Assembly (NCBI RefSeq): GCF_022898935.1
Contig: NZ_JALIRP010000010.1
Location: forward strand, 93,006-157,005
Source: Paenibacillus mangrovi
GTDB lineage: Bacteria > Bacillota > Bacilli > Paenibacillales > Paenibacillaceae
Length of the DNA stretch: 64,000 nt
Direction: 5' to 3'
Shown: positions 36,001-44,012 of the stretch, in pieces
Layout: every line of letters starts with the position of its first letter
Numbering within the stretch: the stretch's first letter is position 1
Position numbers and translations under genes: made by a program
Notes under the pieces: model-generated
Seen by the model: only the letters and a program-made list of their open reading frames with translations
Database searches by the model: none
Told to the model about the DNA's origin: nothing

Positions 36001-36719
36001 GTTGTGAACAGAAGACTTTCGTAGTTGACCTGCCAACGCTTGAACGCAGCCTCCACTTCCGTCCGGTATCTCTCAAAAGAAAGCTCGCGTTCCCGGTGCT
36101 TATCGATCTGGTTGACAACCAAGTAGAGCGGTTTGCCCCAATCAGACAGACTTTTGGCAAAGGCGAGATTGTTCTCCGACTGCACATGATTGTAATCCAT
36201 GACATACAGCACGGTATCCGCCAAATGCAGCGCGGAATGCGTCGCCTTCTGGTGACTGTCATCCGTAGAATCAACCCCTGGCGTATCCATCAGCACACCT
36301 CGTCCGCCGAGAAGGGGAATATGATCCCAGACCTCTACCGAGGAGTAAGCGCCTCCATTGGTGCAGTATGTATAAAGTTCATCAAGCGAAACCTTCTGTG
36401 GTTTCACGATTTGTCCAGATGATTCCGAAGCTGCTGCCGGATAGATCAATGCATGCGGCTGCCCGTTGCGAATGGAAACCACATTGGCGCTGGTTGGCAC
36501 TGGACTTGATGGAAGCACCTTTTTGCCGCATAAAGAATTGATCAAGCTGGATTTGCCCGCAGAAAAGTGACCACAAAAAGCAATCGTCATCTCACCCGCC
36601 GTCGCCTTTTTCAGCAAATCTCCCATGAGTTTCGAGGATTTGTCATCTCCCCAGCCGTGCAAGCTCTCCTGCAAACGATGCAGTGAGCCAGTATCTGATT
36701 GAATTACAGAACTCGACAT
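33078..36719 (-). CDS. Double dynamin-like GTPase (DynA/YpbR-like)
   Basis: 1213-aa protein with two dynamin GTPase modules in tandem, as in B. subtilis DynA, which tethers and fuses membranes and protects against membrane damage and phages. First P-loop GHFSAGKSSLINSL (residues 50-63), G2/G3 VPTSANV and DTPGVDST; NQIDKHRE is the G4-like motif. Second P-loop GAFSAGKSSFANALLG (about 633-648), HPTTAAI, VDTPGADSLHARH. Helical stalk segments follow each. A linker rich in Ala/Pro/Arg (about residues 507-623) is encoded by very GC-rich DNA (34850-35200). No signal peptide; peripheral membrane protein expected. GGGGAGAGAAGG precedes the ATG. Confidence 0.9.
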   Translation of the reverse strand: MSSSVIQSDTGSLHRLQESLHGWGDDKSSKLMGDLLKKATAGEMTIAFCGHFSAGKSSLINSLCGKKVLPSSPVPTSANVVSIRNGQPHALIYPAAASESSGQIVKPQKVSLDELYTYCTNGGAYSSVEVWDHIPLLGGRGVLMDTPGVDSTDDSHQKATHSALHLADTVLYVMDYNHVQSENNLAFAKSLSDWGKPLYLVVNQIDKHRERELSFERYRTEVEAAFKRWQVNYESLLFTTLKEPEHPYNQWKQIQELIAQLIEKREPILNYSLDCSARHIVEQHVKEYADSLEDTKQQFLEEMGGEEQASKLEIEIAGYRKELERLKELPQSERESIRKQVDSLLDNANITPAELRETARLFLESRKSGFKVGLLFTGSKTEQEKHERLRKFVNELREQVASQVEWHLLELLKRWGKSLWTEERQQRFQASMPDLGEGMLESSVKPDAVVSGEYVLNYCRMLSADIKGLYRRAAMNAAEDMLADADTSAKQEQQRVIAALNALLEQSAAMSRYMQLERDIAERAAAAQQLLPARVTLTPGFLPAVSAPAPAAAQPPGGDAGARTAAPAGAPRSGAVPLGGAAFGRRQRLDAAAARLQDAAALLGRYPALASAARGLRSRAEALAGGSFTLALFGAFSAGKSSFANALLGERVLPVSPHPTTAAINRILAPQDGFVHGTAQVMMKSQDTFKEDLEYSFSVLQLGIPSKDGWLQAIQQLKPEGIHPAGLPHYGFLKAAAAGWAEAQPLLGTVQTVDMDSYKAFVADETRSCFVDRIDLYYSCPLTEQGIILVDTPGADSLHARHTGVTFQYMKHADAIVFVTYYNHAFSKGDRQFLTQLGRVKDSFALDKMFFIVNAADLASSEEELAQVVKHVETNLKARGIRLPHIYPVSSMNALEGKLEGDTQLYADSAFESFQKALGAFAGEELPKLSLAGAVQEISAVRQRVTEWGRLARQDAGSREERRQHLIEVNQSALARIDSFANQELSREVEQETRELLFHVKQRIGFSLGEFFTEAFHPSVLREDAGQLKRIFADCGRELERTIVHELEQELWATTLRLENKGKTVLHTAAQEAAHDIREYDAVIMLNPPEEQQWASPKWDDAGLTSFVDWSSFWSLFKSPKHFFEDGGREKLRNAVEPLIKEALSTEASRKQEVLASFYDRIVAEAQARQQEDLKEQLEEAMAAAIVSLDSGEQPEAWDQLSSQLQQMEQSLA

Positions 36720-36866
36720 GCTGCCTTCTCTCCCCTTAATCTCTGATCTATTCTTCGAATGAAGCGGATCTTTCGCTTCGATAACATATGCTGTTACTTC
36801 AAATAGTTACATTTTAACATCAAGAAGAGGGAATGAGAAACATTTTAAGCCGGAAACCGCTGAAAA

Positions 36867-36901
36867 CAAAAAAAATAAAACCGAATAGACTTCGGTTTTA
36901 T
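36867..36901 (-). terminator. Terminator of nth and the small downstream gene
   Basis: TAAAACCGAA and TTCGGTTTTA form a 10-bp stem with a 5-nt loop; on the minus strand a T-rich tract (ATTTTTTTTG) follows. It lies 22 bp after the stop at 36923. Confidence 0.9.
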
Positions 36902-36922
36902 GCTTGATGAACCATTTATGTG

Positions 36923-37195
36923 TTATACGTTTGAGTTTTCCAGCTCAGGTACGAGAATCTCGAACACTTTGCCATGCTGCAGAATCGTCGTTCCGCGGGA
37001 CTTGTCCTTCATCACGACAACCTCTAGTTTGGTGGACATCCGATTGAGGTAATGCTCGGGAACATCGCCGGAATTGCTGACCGTAATTCCTTCGAATTCT
37101 TTTTCTTCGTTCTCAGCCAGCTCGGTATCCATCACTTGATCCATAATATCGGAAAATATTTCAAAATTGTCAGTATAAACTGAGATGCATTTCAT
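36923..37195 (-). CDS. Conserved small protein downstream of nth
   Basis: 90-aa protein of unknown function, soluble, acidic in the middle (TELAENEEKEFEGITVSNSG) and with a beta-rich C-terminal half (LEVVVMKDKSRGTTILQHGK). No catalytic motif seen. The same frame stays open into nth up to 37387, but GAAGGATGG precedes ATG 37195 by about 8 nt and residues before it do not look like the rest. Begins 44 bp after the nth stop and shares its terminator. Confidence 0.75.
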   Translation of the reverse strand: MKCISVYTDNFEIFSDIMDQVMDTELAENEEKEFEGITVSNSGDVPEHYLNRMSTKLEVVVMKDKSRGTTILQHGKVFEILVPELENSNV

Positions 37196-37239
37196 AATTA
37201 TCCCATCCTTCTCCATCTTTGTAGTTCCTATCCTACCTG

Positions 37240-37902
37240 TTACATATCTTTTCTGATTTGGGACGTCTTCATACGCTTTTTTCCTTCGCGGCATACATCC
37301 AGCAGCGGGCATACCTGACATTTCGGATTCTGGGCTTTGCAATGGTATCGTCCGAAAAAGATCAAGCGGTGATGCGTTATCGTCCACTCTTCGCGTGGCA
37401 CCTGCTTCATCAGCTTTTTCTCCACTTCCAGCACGGAATCTTTCCAGTTCGCCAGAGCCAGCCGTTTGGACACCCTCTCCACATGAGTATCCACGGCAAT
37501 CGCCGGCACATCAAAAGCGTTGGAAACGACGACATTGGCTGTCTTGCGGCCAACCCCAGGCAATTTCACAAGCTCATCATGCTCCCGTGGCACTTCCCCT
37601 CCGTATTGTTCCATAAGAAGCATACAGAGATTCCGGATGTGCTTAGCCTTGTTCCGGTACAATCCGATTCTGCGGATATCCTGTTCCAGCTCCTCTAAAG
37701 GAACTGCCACATAATCCTCCGGAGATTTATACTTTTGAAACAGATCCTTGGTAACCTTATTCACCGTTTCATCTGTACACTGTGCGGACAGCAAAACGGC
37801 GATCGTCAGTTCAAACGCATTACTGTGGTTTAATTCACAATGGGCGTCCGGAAACATTTCTCCGATCGTATCGAGTATATAACGTACGGTTGCTGCCTTC
37901 AT
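37240..37902 (-). CDS. nth: Endonuclease III
   Basis: DNA glycosylase/AP lyase for oxidised pyrimidines in base-excision repair, 220 aa. The helix-hairpin-helix is LPGVGRKTANVV, containing the catalytic Lys; the catalytic Asp is in AVDTHVERVSKRL. The 4Fe-4S cluster loop is CKAQNPKCQVCPLLDVC (C-x6-C-x2-C-x5-C). AGGAGG lies 11 nt before the ATG. A strong terminator of the upstream SLH-protein gene ends just before its ribosome site. Confidence 0.95.
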   Translation of the reverse strand: MKAATVRYILDTIGEMFPDAHCELNHSNAFELTIAVLLSAQCTDETVNKVTKDLFQKYKSPEDYVAVPLEELEQDIRRIGLYRNKAKHIRNLCMLLMEQYGGEVPREHDELVKLPGVGRKTANVVVSNAFDVPAIAVDTHVERVSKRLALANWKDSVLEVEKKLMKQVPREEWTITHHRLIFFGRYHCKAQNPKCQVCPLLDVCREGKKRMKTSQIRKDM

Positions 37903-37919
37903 CGCTACTTATACCTCCT

Positions 37920-37965
37920 GAAAAAAAAACGTCTTGATACAGGTAAGACTCTCCGTATCAAGACG
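37920..37965 (-). terminator. Terminator of the SLH-protein gene
   Basis: CGTCTTGATAC (37930-37940) and GTATCAAGACG (37955-37965) form a perfect 11-bp stem; T10 follows on the minus strand. It lies 30 bp after the stop at 37995. Confidence 0.93.
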
Positions 37966-37994
37966 GTGTATCTCATGACCATTCCCAAAGCATA

Positions 37995-40727
37995 CTATTG
38001 TTTCTGTATCTCTACAATCGTTCCATTGTTTAAATACAGTACAATATTATCATTTTCTTTCAGGGATTGCACGGTCAAGATCTGATTTCCTTGATGAATG
38101 TATGCACCCGTGGATAGCGCAAAGTGGCTGATATCATTGACATTTTGGCGTTTCACATATATTTCCTTCGCATAACTGTCATATTTCCAAAAGGTTTGGC
38201 TCGTCATATTCAGCACTTTAACGACATAATTCCCATCGGCGTCCTTATGGACTTCTACACGGTTACCTACGGCAATGTTGCTCAGATTAAGAGCACTACC
38301 TGCATCATTCATCAATTTGGATGCAGCATCTAGCTTGAAGGTTTCGGTTGTACCTCCATAGTTTTTAACCGTGATGCTTGGCGACGCGGATGCCGCGTTC
38401 ACTTCAGTGACTTCACCGGTAGTGACCTTCACAACTTGTACGGCGGTTGGTGTTATTCCGTTAAAGGCCACATTCAGCAGTTGACCCGCGTTCAGATCCT
38501 GCACGTTAATGGCTTGGCCGTTGTCGTCAGTAAGAGCGGTTTTGTCTACATAGAATTGGCTGATTAAGCCATTGTTTTTCACGGTTAGACGGGAATTGTT
38601 GTAATCTACGCTCACCAGTTCAAACTGGACATTCGACTTGAGTTGAATAGATTGAACGGTATCCTGCGTGGGACTCAGTACAGCTGCGATATTGCTGCCG
38701 ACTTTAATATCAGACAGGGAAGCGTTGCTTTTGCCATATACCGAGACGACCGGATTTGTGAACGGCAGCGTCACGCTTGAACCGTCAGCCGTCAAAAGCG
38801 TAAGCTTTTTACCGGTCTGGTCCAGCGCAGTTACTTTACCCTCATAATGGTAAATAACTTCCAGCGACAGGGCACGGTTTGTCAGGTATGTGACATTCAC
38901 CTTGCGGCCACTTGTCAGGTAAGGCTCAATGCCAGCCAGTGTTGGATTCGGTGAGTTATAAGTCAATTTGGTTTTGTCATCCAGAGTGATAACGAATGGC
39001 TTTTTATTCGCATCCATAAGGGTGAGAAGCTTGCTCTTCGGATCATATTGGACAATCGTTGCACCCTTTTTCTGTTCCATTTGACGGTTCAATACCTGGA
39101 TTTTCGTAATCTGGTCCTGCGGATTCAAGGTAATTTCCACTTGATCCCCATTCACGGAGTCTGCGATCAAGTCGCTAAGCGTCGGAGAAGCGATGCCGCT
39201 GATCACAATCTCCGGCTTGTCCGCAAGAAGTTTCACTTCAAGCTGTCCGCCGTCACGTTTGTATGTAATGGTGTCATTGTTAGCTCCTACTTCATAAAGG
39301 GAGCCGCGGATGGTTCTTTCCACGCCTTGCGTAACTTCAATCGATTGAACCAGATTGTTTTTAACGGTGTAATTAATCACGGAACCGTTTTTCAATTCGG
39401 AAGGAGAAAGCAACTGATTTTGATATTTCACGATCAGGCTGTCATCCCATGTGTAGCTTTCAACTCCACCGGACGAATTTTTAATAACAAGAGATTTGGT
39501 GGCTGTATCCACGTTTTGAAGCGTACCAGAACCGGTTTTATTGATCACTCCGGATTTCACCTGCACAATGACCGGCTTTTTCGTGGAACTGAAAGTTTCT
39601 TGCTGAATTTGAATTTTGCTTCCAGGAACCAGCGCTGACGGTTCAATCTTCGCACCGTTTTGGTCAAGGAAGGTTGTTCCTGCGTCATAAGTGAACTGCT
39701 TGAACGTGTTGTTCGTTTCTACCCACAGGATATTACCCGGAGACAGCTTCTGGAATGTTCCTTCCGTGCTTTCGAGCTGTAGTTTAGAGTCTGTCACTTC
39801 CACATATGCCGTTTTGTTTTGAGTGCCGATGACCATCACTTTGGTGTACGGTTTCAAATCTGCAACGCTGATTTTGCTCTCGGAGTCGCTTGTGTAATAT
39901 ACGGTTGAACTATCCAAAACATAAGTCCGGATGCTTCCATCCATGTACAGATCCAGCTTGCCCGGACCAACAGCCGTTACAATACCTTCCGCTGAATTGT
40001 TGTATTTCACATCATTATATGCTTCTGCACGACTGAAGAACGTAGCGAGCTGGGCACGGGTTACGGAGCCCTGCGGGTCGAACCGGTTACCGTCTAACCC
40101 ATTGGTCAGGCCGAGTTCCAAGGCTTCATTGACGTATCCTCTCTTGGAAGCGGAGATTTTACTGTTGTCGGCAAACGAAGTCGGTTTGGACGCCAAAGCA
40201 GCTGCTTCTTTTTCCTTGCTGATGGCACGAACCAGAATTTCGGTGGTCCATTCCCGGCTCGCTTTGCGTTCGCCCCAAGTTTCTTTAGAATTCACAGCTA
40301 CGTTTTCGGTGTTTTTATCAAGAAGACCTTCTTGCAGCGCCAAAGCCACATAAGGCTTGAAATAGTTGTTCACCTGCATATTGGCAGGCAGCGCTATCGC
40401 ATTGCTGCTGCTGATTTTATCCTCTAACCCCGCAAAACGGATCGCCATCGTAACCGCTTCCTGCTGGGTAACAGAATCGTTCGGACGGAATAAACCGTTG
40501 TTCCCTATAATAATGCCTTGGGAAGCTAGCTTGTAAATATGCTTTTCAGCCCAGTATCCGCTTTTGACGTCGCTGAACAGTCCGCTTGCCGTTACGGCTG
40601 CTGAGGTTGGTGCCGGTACTGCGTCTGCGAAAACTGCGGTTCCGGTGCCCATAACCATCATGCCTGCGATAACAGCCGATACGACCTTTTTAGAATGTGA
40701 AGTAGAATTGCTGCGTTTAGAAACCAT
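37995..40727 (-). CDS. S-layer-homology (SLH) domain surface protein
   Basis: 910-aa exported protein. Signal peptide: Lys-containing N-terminus and hydrophobic stretch, cleavage near VFADA (about residue 35). Three SLH-like modules (about 46-230), starting LFSDVKSGYWAEKHIYKLAS; SLH domains bind pyruvylated secondary wall polymer. The remaining 680 residues are beta-rich with repeating units of the pattern GTVxxVDxxxKxLxVK, e.g. GSGTLQNVDTATKSLVIKN and GKVTALDQTGKKLTLLTADG. No catalytic motif was seen, so it is likely a structural surface or S-layer protein. A structured 5' region lies at 40751-40866. Confidence 0.88.
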   Translation of the reverse strand: MVSKRSNSTSHSKKVVSAVIAGMMVMGTGTAVFADAVPAPTSAAVTASGLFSDVKSGYWAEKHIYKLASQGIIIGNNGLFRPNDSVTQQEAVTMAIRFAGLEDKISSSNAIALPANMQVNNYFKPYVALALQEGLLDKNTENVAVNSKETWGERKASREWTTEILVRAISKEKEAAALASKPTSFADNSKISASKRGYVNEALELGLTNGLDGNRFDPQGSVTRAQLATFFSRAEAYNDVKYNNSAEGIVTAVGPGKLDLYMDGSIRTYVLDSSTVYYTSDSESKISVADLKPYTKVMVIGTQNKTAYVEVTDSKLQLESTEGTFQKLSPGNILWVETNNTFKQFTYDAGTTFLDQNGAKIEPSALVPGSKIQIQQETFSSTKKPVIVQVKSGVINKTGSGTLQNVDTATKSLVIKNSSGGVESYTWDDSLIVKYQNQLLSPSELKNGSVINYTVKNNLVQSIEVTQGVERTIRGSLYEVGANNDTITYKRDGGQLEVKLLADKPEIVISGIASPTLSDLIADSVNGDQVEITLNPQDQITKIQVLNRQMEQKKGATIVQYDPKSKLLTLMDANKKPFVITLDDKTKLTYNSPNPTLAGIEPYLTSGRKVNVTYLTNRALSLEVIYHYEGKVTALDQTGKKLTLLTADGSSVTLPFTNPVVSVYGKSNASLSDIKVGSNIAAVLSPTQDTVQSIQLKSNVQFELVSVDYNNSRLTVKNNGLISQFYVDKTALTDDNGQAINVQDLNAGQLLNVAFNGITPTAVQVVKVTTGEVTEVNAASASPSITVKNYGGTTETFKLDAASKLMNDAGSALNLSNIAVGNRVEVHKDADGNYVVKVLNMTSQTFWKYDSYAKEIYVKRQNVNDISHFALSTGAYIHQGNQILTVQSLKENDNIVLYLNNGTIVEIQKQ

Positions 40728-40750
40728 GCCTTTTCCCCTCTCTCAAATAA

Positions 40751-40774
40751 GGATGATGCAGTCATGCATCATCC
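40751..40774 (-). other. Perfect hairpin next to the SLH-gene ribosome site
   Basis: GGATGATGCA and TGCATCATCC form a 10-bp stem with a 4-nt loop, ending about 10 nt before the purine-rich ribosome site (GAGAGAGGGG). No T-tract; probably part of the leader mRNA of the SLH gene. Confidence 0.6.
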
Positions 40775-40791
40775 CGAAAATAAACAAGAAA

Positions 40792-40866
40792 GAACTAAAG
40801 AGATTACGCCCCCTACCGGAAAACCGTAAGGTTATCCGGCAGAATCGGGAGCGTAAACTTTAGTTC
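40792..40866 (-). ncRNA. Structured leader RNA upstream of the SLH gene (class unknown)
   Basis: Nested complementary arms: GAACTAAAG/CTTTAGTTC (outer), TTACGC/GCGTAA (middle) and CCGGA.AACC/GGTT.TCCGG (inner hairpin with a 4-nt loop). Strands between them are purine- or C-rich and unpaired. It does not fit the c-di-GMP, c-di-AMP, SAM or T-box patterns known to me. It could be a stabilising leader for a highly expressed surface protein, or a new riboswitch. Confidence 0.5.
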
Positions 40867-40944
40867 ATTTCATATTCACAAAAATCACGCTTGTATTTTG
40901 TTTCGACAAGAAGGTGTAAAGCTCCTGCTTTTACCCTAATTTTT

Positions 40945-41631
40945 TCAATGTCTTGTGAGCGGATGGTCCAAATCGACATGACCCATCAGGCTTTCCACCT
41001 TCGCACCGTCAACCAGAAGCTCCACTGATTTAACCTCATCGAATTGGAACATCGTCTGGGTCAGTGCGTCCAAAGCGTACTGCTCGCCACCGGCTCCGAG
41101 TTTCGCCTCTTCAGGAATGTGAATATCCATGGTTACTTCGCCATTTTTATAATCGAGTTTTTTCAACTCGATTTTCCCCCAGAGCGGAACCAGCTCGGAT
41201 TTGCCGCTGGACTGCAGAGCCTTGAAGGCTTGCACGTACTTGTCAACGGCATTCTCATAGCTAATTTCTTTTTGGGATTTTTCTAAATTGAGTTCCTGAG
41301 GATCTGTGTAATAAACATTAATCAGTTCTTTTTTAGCGGTCGATTCCTTTGTTTGGGAAGATGAATCGGTAGAATCACCTTTTGACGAAGTATCATTGGA
41401 TGAAGTACCTTTTGATGAGTCACCTTGCGCAGTTCCGGCCGAATCGCCTTTCTCACTGCTGCTCGCATCATTTCCAGGCGTGGTCTCACTGCCGCTGCCT
41501 GTTGTTTGCTGCTGCTCCCCGGAGACTGTCTCTTGCTGTCCGCTTGCCGGTGCGGTCGGCTTCGTGCTACAGCCAGCCGAGGTAATCATCACCAAAGCCA
41601 AAATGCCTGCACACCATAATTTTCTACTCAT
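40945..41631 (-). CDS. GerMN-domain lipoprotein, copy 1
   Basis: 228-aa lipoprotein. Lipobox ITSAGC (Cys about residue 21) and then a long low-complexity linker rich in Ser/Thr/Gly/Lys (about 22-100). The C-terminal 120 residues are a GerMN domain (sporulation/germination type), from INVYYTDPQELNLEKSQKEI to VESLMGHVDLDHPLTR. GerM is involved in spore cortex and SpoIIIA assembly, but GerMN domains next to amidases also occur in vegetative wall proteins. AAAGGAGGCGG precedes the ATG. Lies 30 bp after the amidase gene, same transcript. Confidence 0.83.
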   Translation of the reverse strand: MSRKLWCAGILALVMITSAGCSTKPTAPASGQQETVSGEQQQTTGSGSETTPGNDASSSEKGDSAGTAQGDSSKGTSSNDTSSKGDSTDSSSQTKESTAKKELINVYYTDPQELNLEKSQKEISYENAVDKYVQAFKALQSSGKSELVPLWGKIELKKLDYKNGEVTMDIHIPEEAKLGAGGEQYALDALTQTMFQFDEVKSVELLVDGAKVESLMGHVDLDHPLTRH

Positions 41632-41661
41632 ATACTGCCGCCTCCTTTAAGGGGACATTCC

Positions 41662-43083
41662 TTATTTAACACCCAAATAATCTTTGATTCCGTTAGCGAT
41701 CCCTTGAGCAACTCGCTGCTGAAAGCTATCTGAGAAGAGAGCAGCTTCATCATTTTTGTTGCTGAGGTATCCGACTTCAAGCAGCACAGCCGGCATCTTC
41801 GTCTCACGAATGACATGGAAGTTACCGTAACGGACGCCCCGGTCAGGCAAGCCCGTTGCTTGTACCAGGTACTTATGCATCGTATTGGCTAGTGCCTTGC
41901 TCGCATCCCGCTGGTAATAGGTTTCGGTACCGGTAGCAGCCGAAGAACCTGCGCTGTTAGCATGAATCGACACGAAGACATCTGCCTTCAAGTCATTGGC
42001 GATTTTCGCTCGTTCACTCAATTCAACGAAGGTATCATTGCTGCGTGTAAGAACGACATCAATGTTTGGATCCTGTTTCAGCAATTTTTGAACCTTCAAT
42101 GCCATCGACAGAGTGAAGTCCTTCTCCCGTTTGCCCGTAATACCGGTTGTTCCCGGGTCTTTGCCGCCATGACCTGCATCAATGACGACAATTTTCTTTC
42201 CCTTTCCGCCTGCGGGTGGTTTCGACGGTTGACTGCTGTCTTCCGTATTCAAGTCGATAATATACAACCCGTTTTCATTGGTCAGCTTATAATTTTTGGC
42301 ACGAGTCAAATCGAGAACAACACGAACAGTCGAAGGATTATTGCTGTAAAGCGAATATCTTACTTTCGAAACATCTGGATAGCCACTGATATCCAGAGAT
42401 CCCATCGAGTTTTGATCGAGTGGTGCATTGCTGCTGAATGTATCCGAGAAGTTCGCGTTCTGAATATCAACGACGATCCGGTCAGGGCCAGTCATTTTGA
42501 AAGCATTGACCTTGGCTTGTCCGGTTGTAGCGATCATCAAACGGTTGTCACTGAAGCTGATCCCGTTAACCTGAGCAGAGCCTGTTCCCGACGTAGCATC
42601 ATCCCCATTGCCCGCACCAGTTCCGGGGTTCCCGTTTCCAGACTGATTATCTTGGGTATATAAGTATACAATCTTCTTATTGTTATCCCAATTCACTGTC
42701 AGCCCCATTTGCTCACTCACGAAGCGTAAAGGTACGATCACGGTATCCGTACGCAAAATCGGTGCAATGTCCATGGAAACCTTCTTACCATTGACATCAG
42801 CCGTTTTTTGATTGACAACGAGCTTGATTACATTAGAATCTTTTTTTATGGTCACCGTGCGCGTCTTTTGTTCCCATGCGACGTCAAACCCTAGATTCTC
42901 TCCGACGACACGTAATGGAATCATTATATTCCCATTCACATTTTCAACTTTTGCATTTCCTGGCAGAGTCAGTTCTTTATCATCCAAGTAAATTTTGGCA
43001 TTTCCCGCCGCAGCCTGTCCATTGTGAGGAAACGCCAAAATGAAGACAAATAACATGATTGCCATAAATCCAAATTTCTTCAT
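41662..43083 (-). CDS. N-acetylmuramoyl-L-alanine amidase, copy 1
   Basis: 473-aa exported wall hydrolase that cuts the muramyl-L-Ala bond. Signal peptide cleaved near GQAAAG (about residue 26). Copper-amine-oxidase-N-like stalk domain (about 27-140: DDKELTLPG..., IMIPLRVVGENLGFDV, VIVPLRFVSEQMGLTVNWD), Gly/Asn linker, AMIN-like domain (about 170-275: GPDRIVVDIQNANF), then Amidase_3 (about 296-473) with zinc ligands in IDAGHGG, the Glu of GKREKDF, VSIHANSA and catalytic Glu in LLEVGYLSN. AAGGGTGACGG precedes the ATG. First gene of a pair with a GerMN gene. Confidence 0.92.
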   Translation of the reverse strand: MKKFGFMAIMLFVFILAFPHNGQAAAGNAKIYLDDKELTLPGNAKVENVNGNIMIPLRVVGENLGFDVAWEQKTRTVTIKKDSNVIKLVVNQKTADVNGKKVSMDIAPILRTDTVIVPLRFVSEQMGLTVNWDNNKKIVYLYTQDNQSGNGNPGTGAGNGDDATSGTGSAQVNGISFSDNRLMIATTGQAKVNAFKMTGPDRIVVDIQNANFSDTFSSNAPLDQNSMGSLDISGYPDVSKVRYSLYSNNPSTVRVVLDLTRAKNYKLTNENGLYIIDLNTEDSSQPSKPPAGGKGKKIVVIDAGHGGKDPGTTGITGKREKDFTLSMALKVQKLLKQDPNIDVVLTRSNDTFVELSERAKIANDLKADVFVSIHANSAGSSAATGTETYYQRDASKALANTMHKYLVQATGLPDRGVRYGNFHVIRETKMPAVLLEVGYLSNKNDEAALFSDSFQQRVAQGIANGIKDYLGVK

Positions 43084-43280
43084 CCGTCACCCTTCCATTC
43101 TTAAATTTTTTGTCATTAGCTCTGACGTTTCGGCTTTGGCTTTCCATCGACATCACCAGACATGTATTAGACGCGCTACTCTTCGAAAAGTTGCGAATAT
43201 ATTCCTCTTTATGCAAAATGCAATCTATGACTAAAGGTAGAAAAAGAGAGTTGTCTATGCATATGACTTCTTATTTAAAT

Positions 43281-43332
43281 TGAAAAAGACCACGAGTGTA
43301 TAGGGATGATACCCTTAAACTCGCGGTCTTTT
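43281..43332 (-). terminator. Terminator of amidase-GerMN pair 2
   Basis: AAAAGACC.C.GAGT and ACTC.C.GGTCTTTT enclose an inner TAAGGGT/ACCCTTA-like stem. On the minus strand TTTTTC follows. It ends the pair at 43354-45518 and separates it from copy 1. Confidence 0.85.
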
Positions 43333-43353
43333 AATTATGTTCATCACAGTTTC

Positions 43354-43983
43354 CTAGTTTCTTTTGATCGGATGATCCAGATCCACATGACCCATCAGAC
43401 TTTCGACCTGTTGCCCGTCGACGAGCAGCTCGATCGTTTGAACTTCCTTAAACTGAAACATCGTTTTAGACAGTGCATCCAGTGCGTATTGCTCGCCACC
43501 TGCTCCCAGACGGGCTTCATCAGGCATATGAATATCGATCGTCATGGCCCCATCCATATACAAGGATTTTAGCTCCATTTTGCCCCAAAGAGGAATGAGC
43601 TCACTACTTCCACTTGTCTGAAGCGCCTTGAAAGCCTCTTTATATTTGTCTGCATCTGTTTTGAAGTGGATTTCCTTCTCGCTTTTCTTTAGCTCCATTT
43701 CCTGCGGATCCGTGTAATAGACCTCTATGATTTGCTTTTTTTCTTCGGCTTCCTTTGGCTTCTGATCCGGCTTATCCGTTTGGGATGTATTCGTCTGGTT
43801 ATCAGCTTTGGCAGCTTCGGAACCATTGGAATCATCGGGCTGCGCCGCATTCACAGCAGATGTGTCATTTTGATCCTGAGTCGTTTCCTGTTGTTGTGGC
43901 GCTACCGTCGGCTTTTGGCCGCAGCCTACTGCAGCGACCATCAGCACAGCCAGAAGTGCAGTGCTTAAGAGCTTTTTGTTCAC
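43354..43983 (-). CDS. GerMN-domain lipoprotein, copy 2
   Basis: 209-aa paralogue of the GerMN lipoprotein at 40945-41631. Lipobox MVAAVGC (Cys about residue 21), a Gln/Thr/Asp/Lys linker, and a C-terminal GerMN domain that agrees closely with copy 1 (IEVYYTDPQEMELKKSEKEI; GAGGEQYALDALSKTMFQF; VESLMGHVDLDHP). The linker is not conserved. GTG start at 43983 with AAGGAGGCGGTAAA just before. Follows the second amidase gene by 29 bp. Confidence 0.83.
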   Translation of the reverse strand: MNKKLLSTALLAVLMVAAVGCGQKPTVAPQQQETTQDQNDTSAVNAAQPDDSNGSEAAKADNQTNTSQTDKPDQKPKEAEEKKQIIEVYYTDPQEMELKKSEKEIHFKTDADKYKEAFKALQTSGSSELIPLWGKMELKSLYMDGAMTIDIHMPDEARLGAGGEQYALDALSKTMFQFKEVQTIELLVDGQQVESLMGHVDLDHPIKRN

Positions 43984-44012
43984 TTTACCGCCTCCTTAAC
44001 TAACGTATGACT

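Noticed and set aside
33078..36719. Long open frames on other frames and the opposite strand of the dynamin gene
   Set aside because: They lie in GC-rich DNA where stops are rare, have no ribosome sites or family motifs, and the dynamin frame is clearly real.
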